The notes beneath the pieces were generated by a model, which did not search any database, was not told the origin of the DNA, and saw only the letters and a list, made by a program, of their open reading frames with translations. From Blepharisma japonicum (lineage: Eukaryota > Ciliophora > Heterotrichea > Heterotrichida > Blepharismidae), in assembly GCA_949751835.1 (NCBI GenBank), contig CATKHK010000186.1:1-23171 (forward strand): 23,171 nucleotides of DNA. The letters are read 5' to 3'. Positions 1 to 9,199 of the stretch are shown piece by piece. The position numbers and the translations under genes were made by a program. How positions within the stretch are numbered: position 1 is the stretch's first letter; the number at the start of each line of letters is the position of its first letter.

Positions 1-173
1 ATTTCACTGCTTGCAATAGTTACCCAGTAACACCTACTTGCATTGATTATACCTCAACAACTCCTTTGAGTAGTATATCATTTACAACTTCAGGATCCTC
101 AGGCACTGACAGCAGTGCAGTCATGATCGGCGCAAGTGCAGCTTTGGCCTTCATCTTAACCTTACTTAACTAA
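1..173 (+). CDS. Surface-protein family copy A, C-terminal end (5' cut by window)
   Basis: The frame is open from the first base and ends at TAA 171-173, giving 56 residues. The visible part starts FTACNSYP and ends SSAVMIGASAALAFILTLLN. A Ser/Gly/Thr-rich stretch (TSGSSGTDSS) leads into about 17 hydrophobic residues that stop at the C-terminus with no basic cytoplasmic tail. That layout is typical of a GPI-attachment signal, so the product is probably an outer-membrane-anchored surface protein. The same tail is found, frameshifted, in copy B at 8440-8596, and its first bases match copy C near 12265-12320. The rest of gene A lies left of the window. No disabling change is visible here, so A may be intact. 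GPI anchoring is inferred from composition only; a single C-terminal transmembrane helix is the alternative. Confidence 0.8.
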   Translation, partial: FTACNSYPVTPTCIDYTSTTPLSSISFTTSGSSGTDSSAVMIGASAALAFILTLLN

Positions 174-600
174 GCTTTATCTTTAACTTTGCCTCTAATC
201 AATTTATTTAATAACTTCTTAAAAAGAAAAATTCAACTAAAATTTTAGCCTATTTTGGCATTTAAATAAAGAGATAATATTATGGCTAATTTGATAGATT
301 TTTAGTTCCTAATTAGGTATTGCAGAGAGTCTAAACTAGTCCATTTTTTAATTTACTGCCAATATTCTTTAAGATTCTTGAGTTCCTTCGATTTTTCTTT
401 ATTATGACTTATTTTTTGTTTAGTTAAGCCATACTTTTATCTTTTGTTAGTTCTCTTACAATTTTTTTTTTTAGATTATCAGTTTTATTTAAGTAGGAAT
501 AAAGTGTTCATATAATTAAAAATGTTTCGGGAATCATTCCAACCCACTTTTTGTATTTATCTTTTAGATTTAAATAGGGATTTTTCCTTGATTTCAATAT
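171..600 (+). repeat. 3' flank of copy A, duplicated downstream of copy B
   Basis: From the stop codon on, this sequence matches the flank of copy B (8594-9000). The first 22 bases are identical (171-192 and 8594-8615). Further matching blocks include the segment around the AATAAA at 265-270 (8691-8696 in B), a TTTATTATGACT-like block, and CTTTTTGTATTTATCTTTTAGA near 546-568. Similarity fades by about 600. AATAAA may act as a polyadenylation signal, which is inference. Sharing of non-coding flank shows that A and B arose by duplication of genomic DNA, not by reverse transcription of a message. Confidence 0.7.
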
Positions 601-961
601 TTAAAAAGGATTTATCATTCTTTATCAGAAAGTAAAAAAGCAATCTGCAATGTTTTTAATTAAGTCTTATATTTTATGTTATTTCTTTTTCTTAGTTCCT
701 TGATTTCAATGCCCTACTTTTAAGGATTAGAATAGGCCATTTTGCCTTAGCACTCTGCTTCTAAGTCAATTTATTTTTGATTAAGCTCTTAGGCACATAG
801 TTCATTTTCATCTTTGCATGAATAACATTTTAAACCTGATCATTTTTTAGGCTTCATAGATTATGCTTGTGAAATAAATCGAAAAATAAAATCACTTAAG
901 ATGATTTGAAGTTTTTACCTTTAAAATTTTCGAATACTCTCATTTTGCACAAATTTAATAA
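601..961. other. AT-rich stretch, no gene seen
   Basis: T-rich, with stops in every frame. I see no RNA gene or recognisable repeat here. Confidence 0.5.
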
Positions 962-1476
962 AATGAGATTAAATTTAAAGGTATTTTTTTAAATAGATAA
1001 ATCAGAACTTTTATCAGATTTCTTCAAAGAAAATTTACTAAAAGAATATGTAAATTTGCAAATACTGGTAAGCTCAGTGATCAATAATGAGTGCTTATGC
1101 ATAAGGGATCAAAATAAAATAGGTAATTTTCTAATTTATAAGCGAAATCGTTCTATAGCTTTTTTATATCTTTTATTAGGCATTTTCAACTCAAAGTTGC
1201 TTTTCAGTCACATAAAAAATGATTACAAAAATTACTTAATTAGCACAATGTCTAGAGATTTTTCTTCTAAAGGAATATTGGATTTCCTATGACAATTAAT
1301 TAGAAAAGTGTATGCTCAAATTTGCCAAATAAATTCTTTTGAGTTGGCTGAATTTATATTAAAGTTCAGTTTATAAAATGCTAAGATAATTAATCATAGA
1401 CCATTTCTCTATCACGCTATAATACAACGATACTTTTAGGCTATCAAAGCATACGTATTAAGCAATGACGATAGAC
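962..1476 (+). pseudogene. Probable 5' part of the large decayed gene
   Basis: Frame 0 is open from about 997 to TAA 1374-1376 when TGA (near 1290) is read as Trp, and it reads as a helical, Leu/Ile-rich protein (for example SELLSDFFKENLLKEY, then FELAEFILKFSL). The same frame continues past that stop to about 1473 with two more stops. A possible 16-nt GT...AG intron (981-996) would join a short upstream stretch (962-980) in frame, but it is low-complexity and could be chance. No convincing start codon remains. It lies just before and on the same strand as the main decayed gene, so I take it as its beginning; it could equally be a separate ruined gene. No family recognised. Confidence 0.35.
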
Positions 1477-1909
1477 TATAAAAGATGGGGTAGGAATTAT
1501 GGCTGGGTTAATTAGTGCAAAATTAATTTCAGGAGAATTTGAAATAAATGAAGAAGATGAAGATGTCAAAGCTTTTCTTAAGCGCCCACTACTAAAATAT
1601 GGAATCCCAGATAAGGCTTTAGCATTTTTAAAGCCCCAAATTCCTATCCCAGAAATTTTATTGGCAGTTTGCAAAGTCCCAGGAATTTATGAAAAACTTA
1701 ATCCTAAAACTCTGGGGCAGTTTATAAAGAGCATCCCAGACAAAAAGTTTGTATGCAATGCCCAAAAAGAGGCCACAATACAAGAATATATTGATTCATA
1801 TGGGAAATGTGGAGATTCAAATTACCCAGATAATCAGTTTATCAATGATTTTATTGAAGAAAATGAGGATATCGCGAAAAATTGGCAAGTACTTAAAAAG
1901 CAGTTGTGA
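1477..1909 (+). pseudogene. Decayed gene, segment 1 (136-residue open run from ATG 1499)
   Basis: This frame runs from a TAG at 1474-1476 to TGA 1907-1909 followed by TAA 1910-1912. ATG 1499 gives 136 residues rich in Lys, Glu and Pro-Ile repeats (KPQIPIPEILLAV). Reading TGA as Trp adds only one codon. The protein sense continues immediately in frame 1 (about 1906-1945, INEEKFYNEKQN) and then frame 0, so two one-base deletions close together explain the break. No domain recognised. Confidence 0.5.
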
Positions 1910-1931
1910 TAAATGAAGAAAAGTTTTATAA

Positions 1932-3116
1932 TGAAAAACAGAATTTGATAAAGCAGCAAGAGCAATTTTCTCTGTTTATGCTCATTTCTTTGGATTTTCA
2001 GAGAATTTCGAAAAAATTATTAAAGATCCTTCAAATTCTGGACAAGAAATAAGATATATCATAAACGAAATATTAAAATATAGAAAATGGTCAGAAGAGT
2101 ATATAAGCAAGCTTAAAAGAGCTGCACCGCTAACTATTGAAGAATTTTCCAAAGAAATTGTGGCTAAATGTACCTTATTAATTAATTCAAAACATATAGA
2201 AAGCTTAAATTCCAATATATGCAAAAATATTACGGCTTCAGAGGAAATTAATAGCAAAGCTGATTCAGAATATACCAAAGAAATAACGAAACATTCCCAA
2301 GCTCTCCTTTCTTTATTTGAAATTTCTATAACTATCGAAAAAATTCTTGATGTTCTTGAAAAAAGAAAAACAAAAGCCATTGCAAGAGCTCTTGGATTCT
2401 CAAGCTTAGCAGCAAGCCTTTCATCTTGGCAAGAAACAGTCTTAATAAGATCTTTTTCAGACTCATTAAAACAAAATAATTTGAAAATCCATTATTGGGA
2501 AAATCTTGAAGGAATTAACCCTGTCTTATTAAAATGTGTCCAGAAGTCATTTTATAGCATTTATGGGTTATTACAAAAAGAGTTGCTTAAATCTACTACA
2601 GCTGTAATAGACATGCGCTTATACTCCCATTACTTGACTGTTTTAGATGCATTGTGTTTTCCTTTGAAAGATTGTGATTATTCCATGATCTTGGAGGAGC
2701 AATTTCCGCTTGTGATTAATCTTTTATTAAAATGGTCTAAAGGGTATATTGGAGAAGAAGTTGAAACAAGGCAATTTCTTATAGACCTATGCATTGCAGG
2801 ATTGAAAATTATTCCAGAAGCTGAAGTTGTCGATACTTTTGAAAAAGTTTTGTTAGAAGAAAAGGAAGAGCAAAATCTTTATTTAGTTTTGGAGCGCAAA
2901 GGAGGCCTTACAATAATGGATTTGCAATTCACTATCGCAGAGATTGAAGGATACGAAAATTTAGGAAAATTCACAAAAAATGGGGAAATTTGAAATATTT
3001 TAATTAAAAAGGGTCAAGAAAACCCAAAGAATCAATTCTTAGTGAATATTAATGAAAACTTAGATTGCGAATATAAATCGTATTATGATTTATTAGGAAA
3101 TAAAATAAAAAAATAA
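1932..3116 (+). pseudogene. Decayed gene, segment 2 (longest open run, 394 codons)
   Basis: Frame 0 is open from 1932 to TAA 3114-3116 if TGA 2991-2993 is read as Trp (context GEIWNILIKK). Under the standard code the run would stop at 2993. It contains strongly helical sequence with paired hydrophobics (QALLSLFEISITIEKILDVL, FPLVINLLLKWSKGYIGEE), compatible with armadillo/HEAT-like alpha-solenoid repeats, although no repeat period is obvious by eye. Segment 3 continues directly from the stop one frame later. Confidence 0.55.
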
Positions 3117-3844
3117 GAAATCAAGAGAGCTTCTCAAAGAGAAACTTTGTAAAGCAGCCTGGGCTGCTTACAAGTTTTTAATATTCAATACAATCGGGAA
3201 GGAAAGCCAAACTGATTTTCCAGATAAACAGGCTGTTCAAGATTTATTTATGCATGCAATTTTTAGTGAACTTCAATGGGATCAATCATTACTAGAGTCA
3301 AGCTCTCCATGGATTAAAATAGGAGATGTAGTTTCTGGTAAATTGTGGATAAATAAAATAAATGTTGGTAAAAAATATAAGAAAAATCCTATGCAAGAGT
3401 GAATTAGACAGTTTATCAAGGAAACAGAGTGTTTGAAAGAATCCATGTTAAAAGAAATGATAATGGATTTTTAATTGCAAAAGCTGATCCAGCAATGAAA
3501 GGAGTCCTCAAGCCTGCTAAAATTTCAAGGCTTGATCCTAAATCCATATCCATTTTAAGTCAAGATGCCTATAAAAATTATCAAGGAATTTTTTTTTCAA
3601 ATATATCAATACAATTTATGAAATCAAAATCTTATTGACTTAAGAAGATTTGGCATATATGGAGAATTCTAAGCTATGGGCTCAAATTCCAGAGGATTAT
3701 GATCAAGCTTCTTTATCTTATGATTTTTGTAATATCGAGGCCATTTATAGAAATGTTCTGTCAAGATTCAGGTTAGGAATCATGAAAAATCATTTTCCCC
3801 ATTTTTGAGTCTCTTTGGGTAGGCTGAAATTAAAGGCATTGTAA
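3115..3844 (+). pseudogene. Decayed gene, segment 3 (three overlapping frames)
   Basis: Coding sense starts in frame 1 at 3115 (ELLKEKLCKAAWAAYKFL) and passes TGA 3400-3402 as Trp (MQEWIRQF). It moves to frame 0 near 3410 (ERIHVKRNDNGFLIAKADP), then to frame 2 after the T run near 3590 (KYINTIYEIKILLT). It hits TAA 3641 and continues in the same frame to TAA 3842 (LWAQIPEDYDQASLSYDF). Each shift is explained by one or two bases. At 3809-3822 a 14-base GT...TAG block separates two coding stretches whose frames differ by exactly that offset, so it may be a decayed tiny intron. Confidence 0.45.
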
Positions 3845-3954
3845 AAGGTCAAGACTGTCCATCAGATTTCAAAAATGAAGAAGGGGAGTTAAGTATTGCG
3901 ATTATTATAATGAATTAAAGGACGCATTGCTACAATATGATGATCTTCTGGTAA

Positions 3955-4641
3955 GTTGCTCAGAAATTTGCAAAAAAAAGCAAATCTTCAAATGAATATG
4001 TGACCTCTCTCTTATGGACAATTTATGGATGTCTTGGTTCAAATTCTATTCTTAGCATTTTAGCTAGGGAGGAATATATTGAAAAACTTATTAAAATTAC
4101 TTTTAACTCTATAAAATTAACTTTGCACTTGGATCTCGCATTCTTAAAGCAATCATTTCTACTCAGCACTCACCTCAAACCTTATTTCCGGCTTTCTCGA
4201 AAATTCCTTGATTTTATCCAATTTTTACTAAAAAGAATTGGAAAAATAGGGTACTGGTATGGACTAAGAAGCTCAAAAATAGAACTCTTTCGAATTGGCT
4301 ATGAAGCTATTGTGTTCTTAAAGGAGCTTATAAATTCAGATAAGTGAAAAATTGAAGTGTTTAGCACAATTATCAAGCTTTTAAGCAATGCTATAGAAAA
4401 TTTAAAGGAAGGAAAAGCACTTCTCATGCATCAAGTAGGAGCAATTAAATCTTTGCCCATCCTAACCGAGCAACTAGATATTTTTAGAAGCGATCCTATT
4501 GAGTTAGCTGAAGTAAGATTAGAGGGCTGCAATATAGAAAGATGCATCATTAGAGAAGATAATCAAGATAGTATCAATATTTACTCACCTATTACTGACG
4601 AGAAAGAATCTTGGTCCATATCATCAATCATTTTTCTCTAA
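3955..4641 (+). pseudogene. Decayed gene, segment 4 (TGA-bridged open run)
   Basis: Frame 1 is open from 3955 to TAA 4639-4641, bridging TGA 4345-4347 (context NSDKWKIEVFST). The two standard-code ORFs on either side of that TGA share a frame and a protein character, which supports Trp decoding. Protein sense upstream comes from frame 0 (3894-3975, YYNELKDALLQYDDLL) across an A8 run that looks one base too long. Content is helical (RRIG-type basic and KEGKALLMHQ-type segments); no family recognised. Confidence 0.5.
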
Positions 4642-5489
4642 GACCAATTAACAATTTTAGAACGAAAAAGTCTCTCAATCAAGATGAACTACAAATTATT
4701 AAAAATTCAGCTATTAATTTATTGTTTTTATTAGCTGATTCTGAGTTTTCTCATTTAAAAATAAAATCTGAAAGGGTAGCTTCATTTAGAATTCTTTACG
4801 CCTACTTAGAAGATATCTCTGTCAATGCAATATCATTTATTATCATAAATAAACAAATAAGAATTGATGAGTGTACAGATTTGCTGAGTTTAATAATAAA
4901 TCATGCAAAAGCTGAAACCAAAATTATGGGAAAGCACGGAGAACAGCTACTTATAAAAGAAATCCTTAAGAAAATAGCAGAAAAATCTATTTACAATGAA
5001 TTGGCAGATGAGGAAATAATGGAGATATTTTCATATCCTAATGATACCACAAAAAGTCTTATTGAAGAGCTAAAGCAAGAAAATGTTGAGATAATGATTA
5101 TTGCTAAATGCCTTATGAAGAGAATTAAAGATAAAAGCCAAATTTTAGATTTAGCAAGAAAGCCAGAAGACTTAAAATCGAATCTCTTATTTAGACTTCA
5201 AAAAATAGATCCTTTAGCTCTAGAAATAATTGACTCTGATGGGCATGCAGATATTTATCAAAATTCAAATAATCAATTTTTGGTTGAAAATAATCACTTT
5301 TCAATATCAAGGAAACAAATAACAACAATTCCTGATATATCCGTTTTTCGAAATGCGGCACTATTTGTTGAAAATTTAACTATTTTAGCCCAGCTAGAAG
5401 GGTTGTCTCAGCAAAATCAGCTGTCGTTTGGGCTTAAATTTGGAGGAATTGATATAGGATTAAGCAAAAATAGGGGTTACCAGCTTTGA
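4611..5489 (+). pseudogene. Decayed gene, segment 5 (292-residue open run)
   Basis: Frame 0 takes over from segment 4 near 4630 (FLRPINNFRTKKS) and runs to TGA 5487-5489, then TAA 5493. ATG 4611 is probably not a real start, because the sense runs in from upstream. The segment is rich in helices with Lys/Glu/Ile/Leu (LLIKEILKKIAEKS, VEIMIIAKCLMKRIK). It ends with a glycine-containing, probably beta stretch (LKFGGIDIGLSKNRGY), suggesting a different C-terminal domain. That sense continues in frame 1 (FEINDRVITSVIVRSSQ) to TAG 5569. Confidence 0.5.
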
Positions 5490-5576
5490 GATTAATGACA
5501 GAGTCATTACCTCTGTTATTGTTCGATCCAGTCAGCATCTTATTCTAACAATTTTGAAGAAAGAAAAATAGGGGAA

Positions 5577-5848
5577 TTGCTAAAGAAAGCTTTGACTTAG
5601 AAGATACTACAATATTTGATGGTTTTCAAAATGGAGCATATGGATTTTATATGGAATCAGGTGCAAGAGCTTCTTTATTAACTTTTGAAGTTTATAAAGA
5701 AAATAACCCAACAATCCAACCTGCAAATACTGATCCAGTAAAAACTGACAAATCACTAAATGTTATAAGAAGCTATGGGAATAATTACAAACTGGGGCTG
5801 AAACTATTAGGTCTCAGTGATGATCAAATTGCTCTCAGAGCCTTATAA
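5577..5848 (+). pseudogene. Decayed gene, segment 6 (C-terminal remnant)
   Basis: Frame 2 carries the sense from about 5577 (AKESFDLEDTTIFDGFQNGA) through Met 5651 to TAA 5846-5848. The end, KLLGLSDDQIALRAL, resembles the start of a ubiquitin-associated (UBA) helix pair, in which a Gly-Leu/Phe turn is followed by an acidic helix and Ala-Leu. That would suit a large ubiquitin-pathway protein, but the match is short and by eye only. No clear continuation is seen after 5848. Confidence 0.4.
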
Positions 5849-6119
5849 TATGACTTATTCAAAATTTCTGTCTTTCTTTAAAATTTATGGAAGGATTGAG
5901 GACTGCTGAACCTTATAGAAGATTATCCAATAGTTTTTGATAAAATATTAATGTTTTGATATTATCGGTCTGAGTTTGATCTCGAATTAATTTTTCGAAT
6001 AAAATCTCAGTATGATCTTAAATATAATTTTTGATAATCATTACCATCTCCTTAATTTCTAACCTAATAGTTACAGAATAGTCGTTTCTTAATCTGCTAT
6101 TGGACTTCGCCAGGTGGTA
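5849..6119. other. Junction between the decayed gene and copy B, no gene seen
   Basis: AT-rich with stops in all frames. Homology to copy D is not convincing until about 6120. Confidence 0.4.
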
Positions 6120-6168
6120 GCAACAGACACCCTCCATATTTAATATACAAAATCAGCTACATATACAA

Positions 6169-7791
6169 TTTGATTTCTACCTCTCTTCATCCACCGCATT
6201 TACTACAGACTACATCATCTCCATCTATTTCCCATCACAATTTAATAACAAATTAAGAAATGGAAGCACAGTTCCTTGCAAGGCTGTCTACTATGACGAA
6301 TCATCCTCATCTACCAGCACCACAACAAGCATAAGTTTAAGCTCTGCAACCTCATGTTCAATCTCAGGAAGCAATGTTCCTCTTCCTTTCCCAAGCTCAA
6401 TGGCAGCAGCCACCGCAACGACCTCAAGAATCCAACTGCAGCTGACTGGCTTCTACAACCCTGAGTCAGCCATATCAAGGACGACAGGATGGGACGTTAC
6501 TGATTATTCTACTTTTAGTGGATCTACTAAATATGATAGTTTCAGCAATAAGTTTTCAATAGCTATTAACCAAAACAGCAAGACCCAAATATACGCAGAA
6601 AGTTGGCCTAACCTTAACTCAGCTTATATTGGATATTCAATAGGTCAAGGAAATGGGCAATCAATTTCTCCCAGCCAAAGCTCATCAAAAATTGGATTAT
6701 TGCCTGGTCAGCAAAGCACTGATATCACTGTATCGATTCTTGATAGCAATAGCTGGCCTATGAAGTCAAAGTCATATAAGCTGACCCCAACTACAAATGC
6801 AAATTACCCTGATAGTGGAAACCTTAAGTATACGTCAGCTTTCTATGGCTTCACTGTTTATCAGATAGTTGGCCAATTTAATTTCAGAGTAGCAGCATCA
6901 AGCAATGCAGCAGCCGGAATTTATTATATCGATTGGGGAACACCTACAGAAAAACTGCAAGACGGAGTTCAAAATCCTTTATATATGGCTCCAGCAAGTA
7001 TGATGATAGAAGTTTGCAGCTCCTTGTCCACTGTAACTATTACTGTTGACACTTTGCCAACACTCTATCAATACTACACCAGCATTCCAATCAAAGTATC
7101 TCTTGCCAATGCCCCTGCTACCCAATTAATAGTTACCCCAACATTTTCAGTCGCAGGATTCACAATTACCCCTACTTCTCTTACCTTTAGCCCTGATGTC
7201 AATACTCTTTATTTCCAAGTTTATGTTGGCTCAACCTATGCAGTCTCTACAACCACACAGCCAAGCATTAGCTATGCATTGTCAGGGACAGACGCTGCTG
7301 CCTTTGCAGCACCAAGTAAGCAGACAGCAATTGTTTCAGCGACTTATCCTAGCATTGTGGCAGCAACCCCAGGATTGTTAGTCACCAAGGTAAGTGCTTC
7401 TGAAGTTAAAGTTTCAGTCACATCGACAATTCCTGGAGTTTTGTATTGGGGAGTTGGATGTCAAGGTTCTCCAGTTCTCACATTTTCTAGCCTTTTAGCT
7501 TTGGTTTCTGATCTTGTGACACCATCTAAATCTATTCAAACTCTACAGGAACAATTAGCTTACCAATATCAGACAGAAACTGATATTGATACTACTAAAG
7601 GGGACACTGATATTAATTCATTTTTCAAAAGAATCCACTCAGAGCATTGCAGTGACTATTGGGCTTCTACACAGCTTATTAGTACGGTTGGAGCAACCAT
7701 TGATTTGAATTGGCTAATGGCAAGAATCAGCTATACTTTTTCTGCTTATATTGCCACCAAATTGACCAACAATACAGCTGCTATCCTCTAA
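6169..7791 (+). CDS. Copy B, long open segment (541 codons including stop, from Met 6400 if translated)
   Basis: The frame is open from 6169 to TAA 7789-7791; the first Met is 6400 (463 residues). It covers one complete family module and the following region. Recognisable parts are the ISIYFPSQFNNKLRNGST strand pair near the start, the NSKTQIYAESWPNLNSAYIG block, and a DWGTPTEKL block. The second half includes SSFxxT-type beta sequence and a helical-looking stretch near 7540-7690 (QTLQEQLAYQYQTETDID). There is no signal peptide, so a protein made from here would stay in the cytosol. The stop is caused by a one-base loss: family sequence (STYNFTTDAAAQYYITAV) resumes in frame 0. I regard this as a relic, listed because it is the longest intact stretch of B. 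Confidence 0.5.
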   Translation, partial: FDFYLSSSTAFTTDYIISIYFPSQFNNKLRNGSTVPCKAVYYDESSSSTSTTTSISLSSATSCSISGSNVPLPFPSSMAAATATTSRIQLQLTGFYNPESAISRTTGWDVTDYSTFSGSTKYDSFSNKFSIAINQNSKTQIYAESWPNLNSAYIGYSIGQGNGQSISPSQSSSKIGLLPGQQSTDITVSILDSNSWPMKSKSYKLTPTTNANYPDSGNLKYTSAFYGFTVYQIVGQFNFRVAASSNAAAGIYYIDWGTPTEKLQDGVQNPLYMAPASMMIEVCSSLSTVTITVDTLPTLYQYYTSIPIKVSLANAPATQLIVTPTFSVAGFTITPTSLTFSPDVNTLYFQVYVGSTYAVSTTTQPSISYALSGTDAAAFAAPSKQTAIVSATYPSIVAATPGLLVTKVSASEVKVSVTSTIPGVLYWGVGCQGSPVLTFSSLLALVSDLVTPSKSIQTLQEQLAYQYQTETDIDTTKGDTDINSFFKRIHSEHCSDYWASTQLISTVGATIDLNWLMARISYTFSAYIATKLTNNTAAIL

Positions 7792-8099
7792 GTACCTATA
7801 ACTTTACTACAGACGCAGCAGCACAATACTATATCACAGCTGTCACTTTCTCAGGATCTGTTCCCCAAACCTCAAGCAGCAGCATTGCTAAAGTCTTAGG
7901 CAAAAACATGGGCGTCAACCCTTCATGGCTCACTTTCGTAAGCACATCCCGAAGACTCCAAACATCTTCTGGTACTAGCTCTACAACAGCATTTACTTAT
8001 AATGTCCTTTCAAATAACAGATATCCAACCTATACTTCTTCAGCCATGATTTCTAATCTCAATACTAATCAGGCTCAGGCAACTTCTGAAATTTTCTAG
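7782..8099 (+). pseudogene. Copy B, frame-0 segment with SRRLQ motif
   Basis: After the frame change near 7785 the family sequence reads in frame 0 to TAG 8097-8099, about 105 residues, Ser/Thr/Ala-rich. It includes NPSWLTFVSTSRRLQTSSG; copy C retains the diverged form SSSRRILTD at the same place (11759-11790). An RRLQ-type dibasic site before a Ser/Thr-rich stretch may be a proteolytic processing site, but that is a guess. Sense continues in frame 1 from about 8095 (SSQLSLTSTSMGTST). Confidence 0.5.
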
Positions 8100-8596
8100 C
8101 CAATTATCATTGACCTCAACAAGCATGGGGACATCAACAGCTATTACGACTGGAACAACTCCAGCATGGTCCACTGCTCCATCAAAGACCGCAATGACTG
8201 ACACCTCTGCGACTTTCAGTGCGGCTTCTTCACAGGCTGGAACAATATATGCTACTTGCTCAAGTAATGACCTCACTGGCCACATTACTTATGCATGGTA
8301 AGTTACTAATGGATTAGATTCAACTACAGAAAACGTTCCTTCAGAAAATGTAGCCAGTGTTGCTACGACCGCTGAAACTCTTACAATTTCAGGTTTGACC
8401 GCAGGAACTCCTTATGTTTGCTATTTCACTGCTTGCAATAATTACCCCAGTAAGACCTTCTTGTATAGATTATACCTCAACAACTCCTTTTAATAGCATA
8501 TCATTTACAACTTCTGGATCCTAAGGCAATGACAGCAGTGCAGTCATGATGTGCTCAAGTGCAGCTTTGGCCTTCATCTTAACCTTACTTAACTAA
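8100..8596 (+). pseudogene. Copy B, C-terminal segment with fibronectin-like repeat and GPI-type tail
   Basis: Frame 1 reads through a Thr/Ser-rich linker into a beta domain. Its end, LTISGLTAGTPYVCYFTAC, has the hydrophobic-Leu-x-x-x-x-x-Tyr pattern of a fibronectin type III F strand. An in-frame TAA (8299) interrupts it and an extra C near 8433 moves the rest to frame 2. Frame 2 finishes with the same hydrophobic tail as copy A (SAALAFILTLLN-like) and TAA 8594-8596. The fibronectin assignment is by pattern only. Confidence 0.55.
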
Positions 8597-9000
8597 GCTT
8601 TATCTTTAACTTTGCGTTTTGATTAAGTATTTTAACAACTTCTTAAAAAGGAAAATTAAACTAAAATTTAAGCTTATTATTTGGCATTTAAATAAAGCGA
8701 ATCTTATGGACTCATTGAATACTCCTTTTTTATATCAAGTTATGAATTATAGAGAGGCCTTAATAACGCATATTTAATTAATTTTCATTTTTTCAAATCA
8801 TCTGAATCTTTCTGATTTTCTTTTACTTATATTTCATTATGACCATTTTCTGCTTACTCAAGCCGCGTTGATTTCTTTTTTCTTTTTTCTTTTTTCTTAT
8901 TTTATATTTTATTTAAGCCAAAATGAAGCTGCTATATAATAAAAATGCTTCAGGTAATATCCAAGGCCAACTTTTGTATTTATCTATTGCCTTAGAATTT
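8594..9000 (+). repeat. 3' flank of copy B, matches flank of copy A
   Basis: This is the partner of 171-600. The two are near-identical through the AATAAA at 8691-8696, then patchy with small indels to about 9000. B has local insertions relative to A, including the T/C tract at 8875. Confidence 0.7.
8875..8896 (+). repeat. CTTTTTT microsatellite, 3 units
   Basis: C occurs at 8875, 8882, 8889 and 8896 with six T between each, a 7-bp period. It lies inside the duplicated flank of B and is absent at the same place in the flank of A. Confidence 0.8.
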
Positions 9001-9199
9001 TATATATTAAAATATAATTATTAAGAAAACTTATCTCTGGTGACTTAATTTTTGATAAATGACTTTGTTAATTTTTGGAATTAATATCAAAGGAAGCTTA
9101 TAATTAAGAAATGGATTCTATTTCTTTTTTGAAGCCTCAATATTGCTATTAGAGTTTCTTTTAAACTCAAGATTTAATAGAAATCCTAGTTCTTTAACG

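Larger units (their letters stand above)
1477..5848 (+). pseudogene. Large decayed gene, unrecognised helical protein
   Basis: About 4.4 kb of plus-strand sequence reads as one long, mostly alpha-helical, Lys/Glu/Ile/Leu-rich intracellular protein of roughly 1,400 residues, with no signal peptide or membrane span. It is spread over all three frames. Changes of frame fall near 1907, 1940, 3114, 3410, 3590 (T run), 3810, 3893, 3975 (A run), 4630, 5487 and 5570, and in-frame stops include TAA 3641. Several TGA codons (2991, 3400, 4345) sit inside good coding sequence and read as Trp. The helical character suggests an armadillo/HEAT-like scaffold, perhaps a large ubiquitin-ligase-type protein, but I do not recognise a family. 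The number of lesions argues for a true pseudogene; uncorrected homopolymer errors in the assembly are the alternative. Confidence 0.7.
6120..8596 (+). pseudogene. Surface-protein family copy B: 5'-truncated, frameshifted
   Basis: This aligns with copy D from D position about 22250. From 6169 to 7041 it matches D 22299-23171 with no net indel, then continues to a C-terminus like that of copy A (TAA 8594-8596). The N-terminal two-thirds of the gene, with signal peptide and most modules, is absent. Lesions I can see are an extra A near 6167, a lost base near 7785 (reading moves from frame 1 to frame 0), a frame change near 8095 (TAG 8097), TAA 8299-8301 in place of a sense codon, an extra C near 8433, and TAA 8521-8523 where A has TCA. 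Differences from D are often at third codon positions, so B was under protein-level selection until recently. It cannot make the ancestral protein. Confidence 0.85.

Noticed and set aside
3951-3963. GTAAGTTGCTCAG as a tiny intron in the decayed gene
   Set aside because: It is 13 nt, the bases read as sensible protein in frame 0 (VSCSE), and the nearby frame change is explained by the A8 run at 3971-3978.
7196-8285. ORFs 7196-7381 (+) and 8040-8285 (-)
   Set aside because: Both are shadows of the family frame of copy B.
8298-8317. GT...TAG block in copy B around TAA 8299 as an intron
   Set aside because: It is 20 nt long, and family coding sequence resumes in the same frame as before, which a 20-nt removal would break. 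A sense-to-TAA change explains it better.
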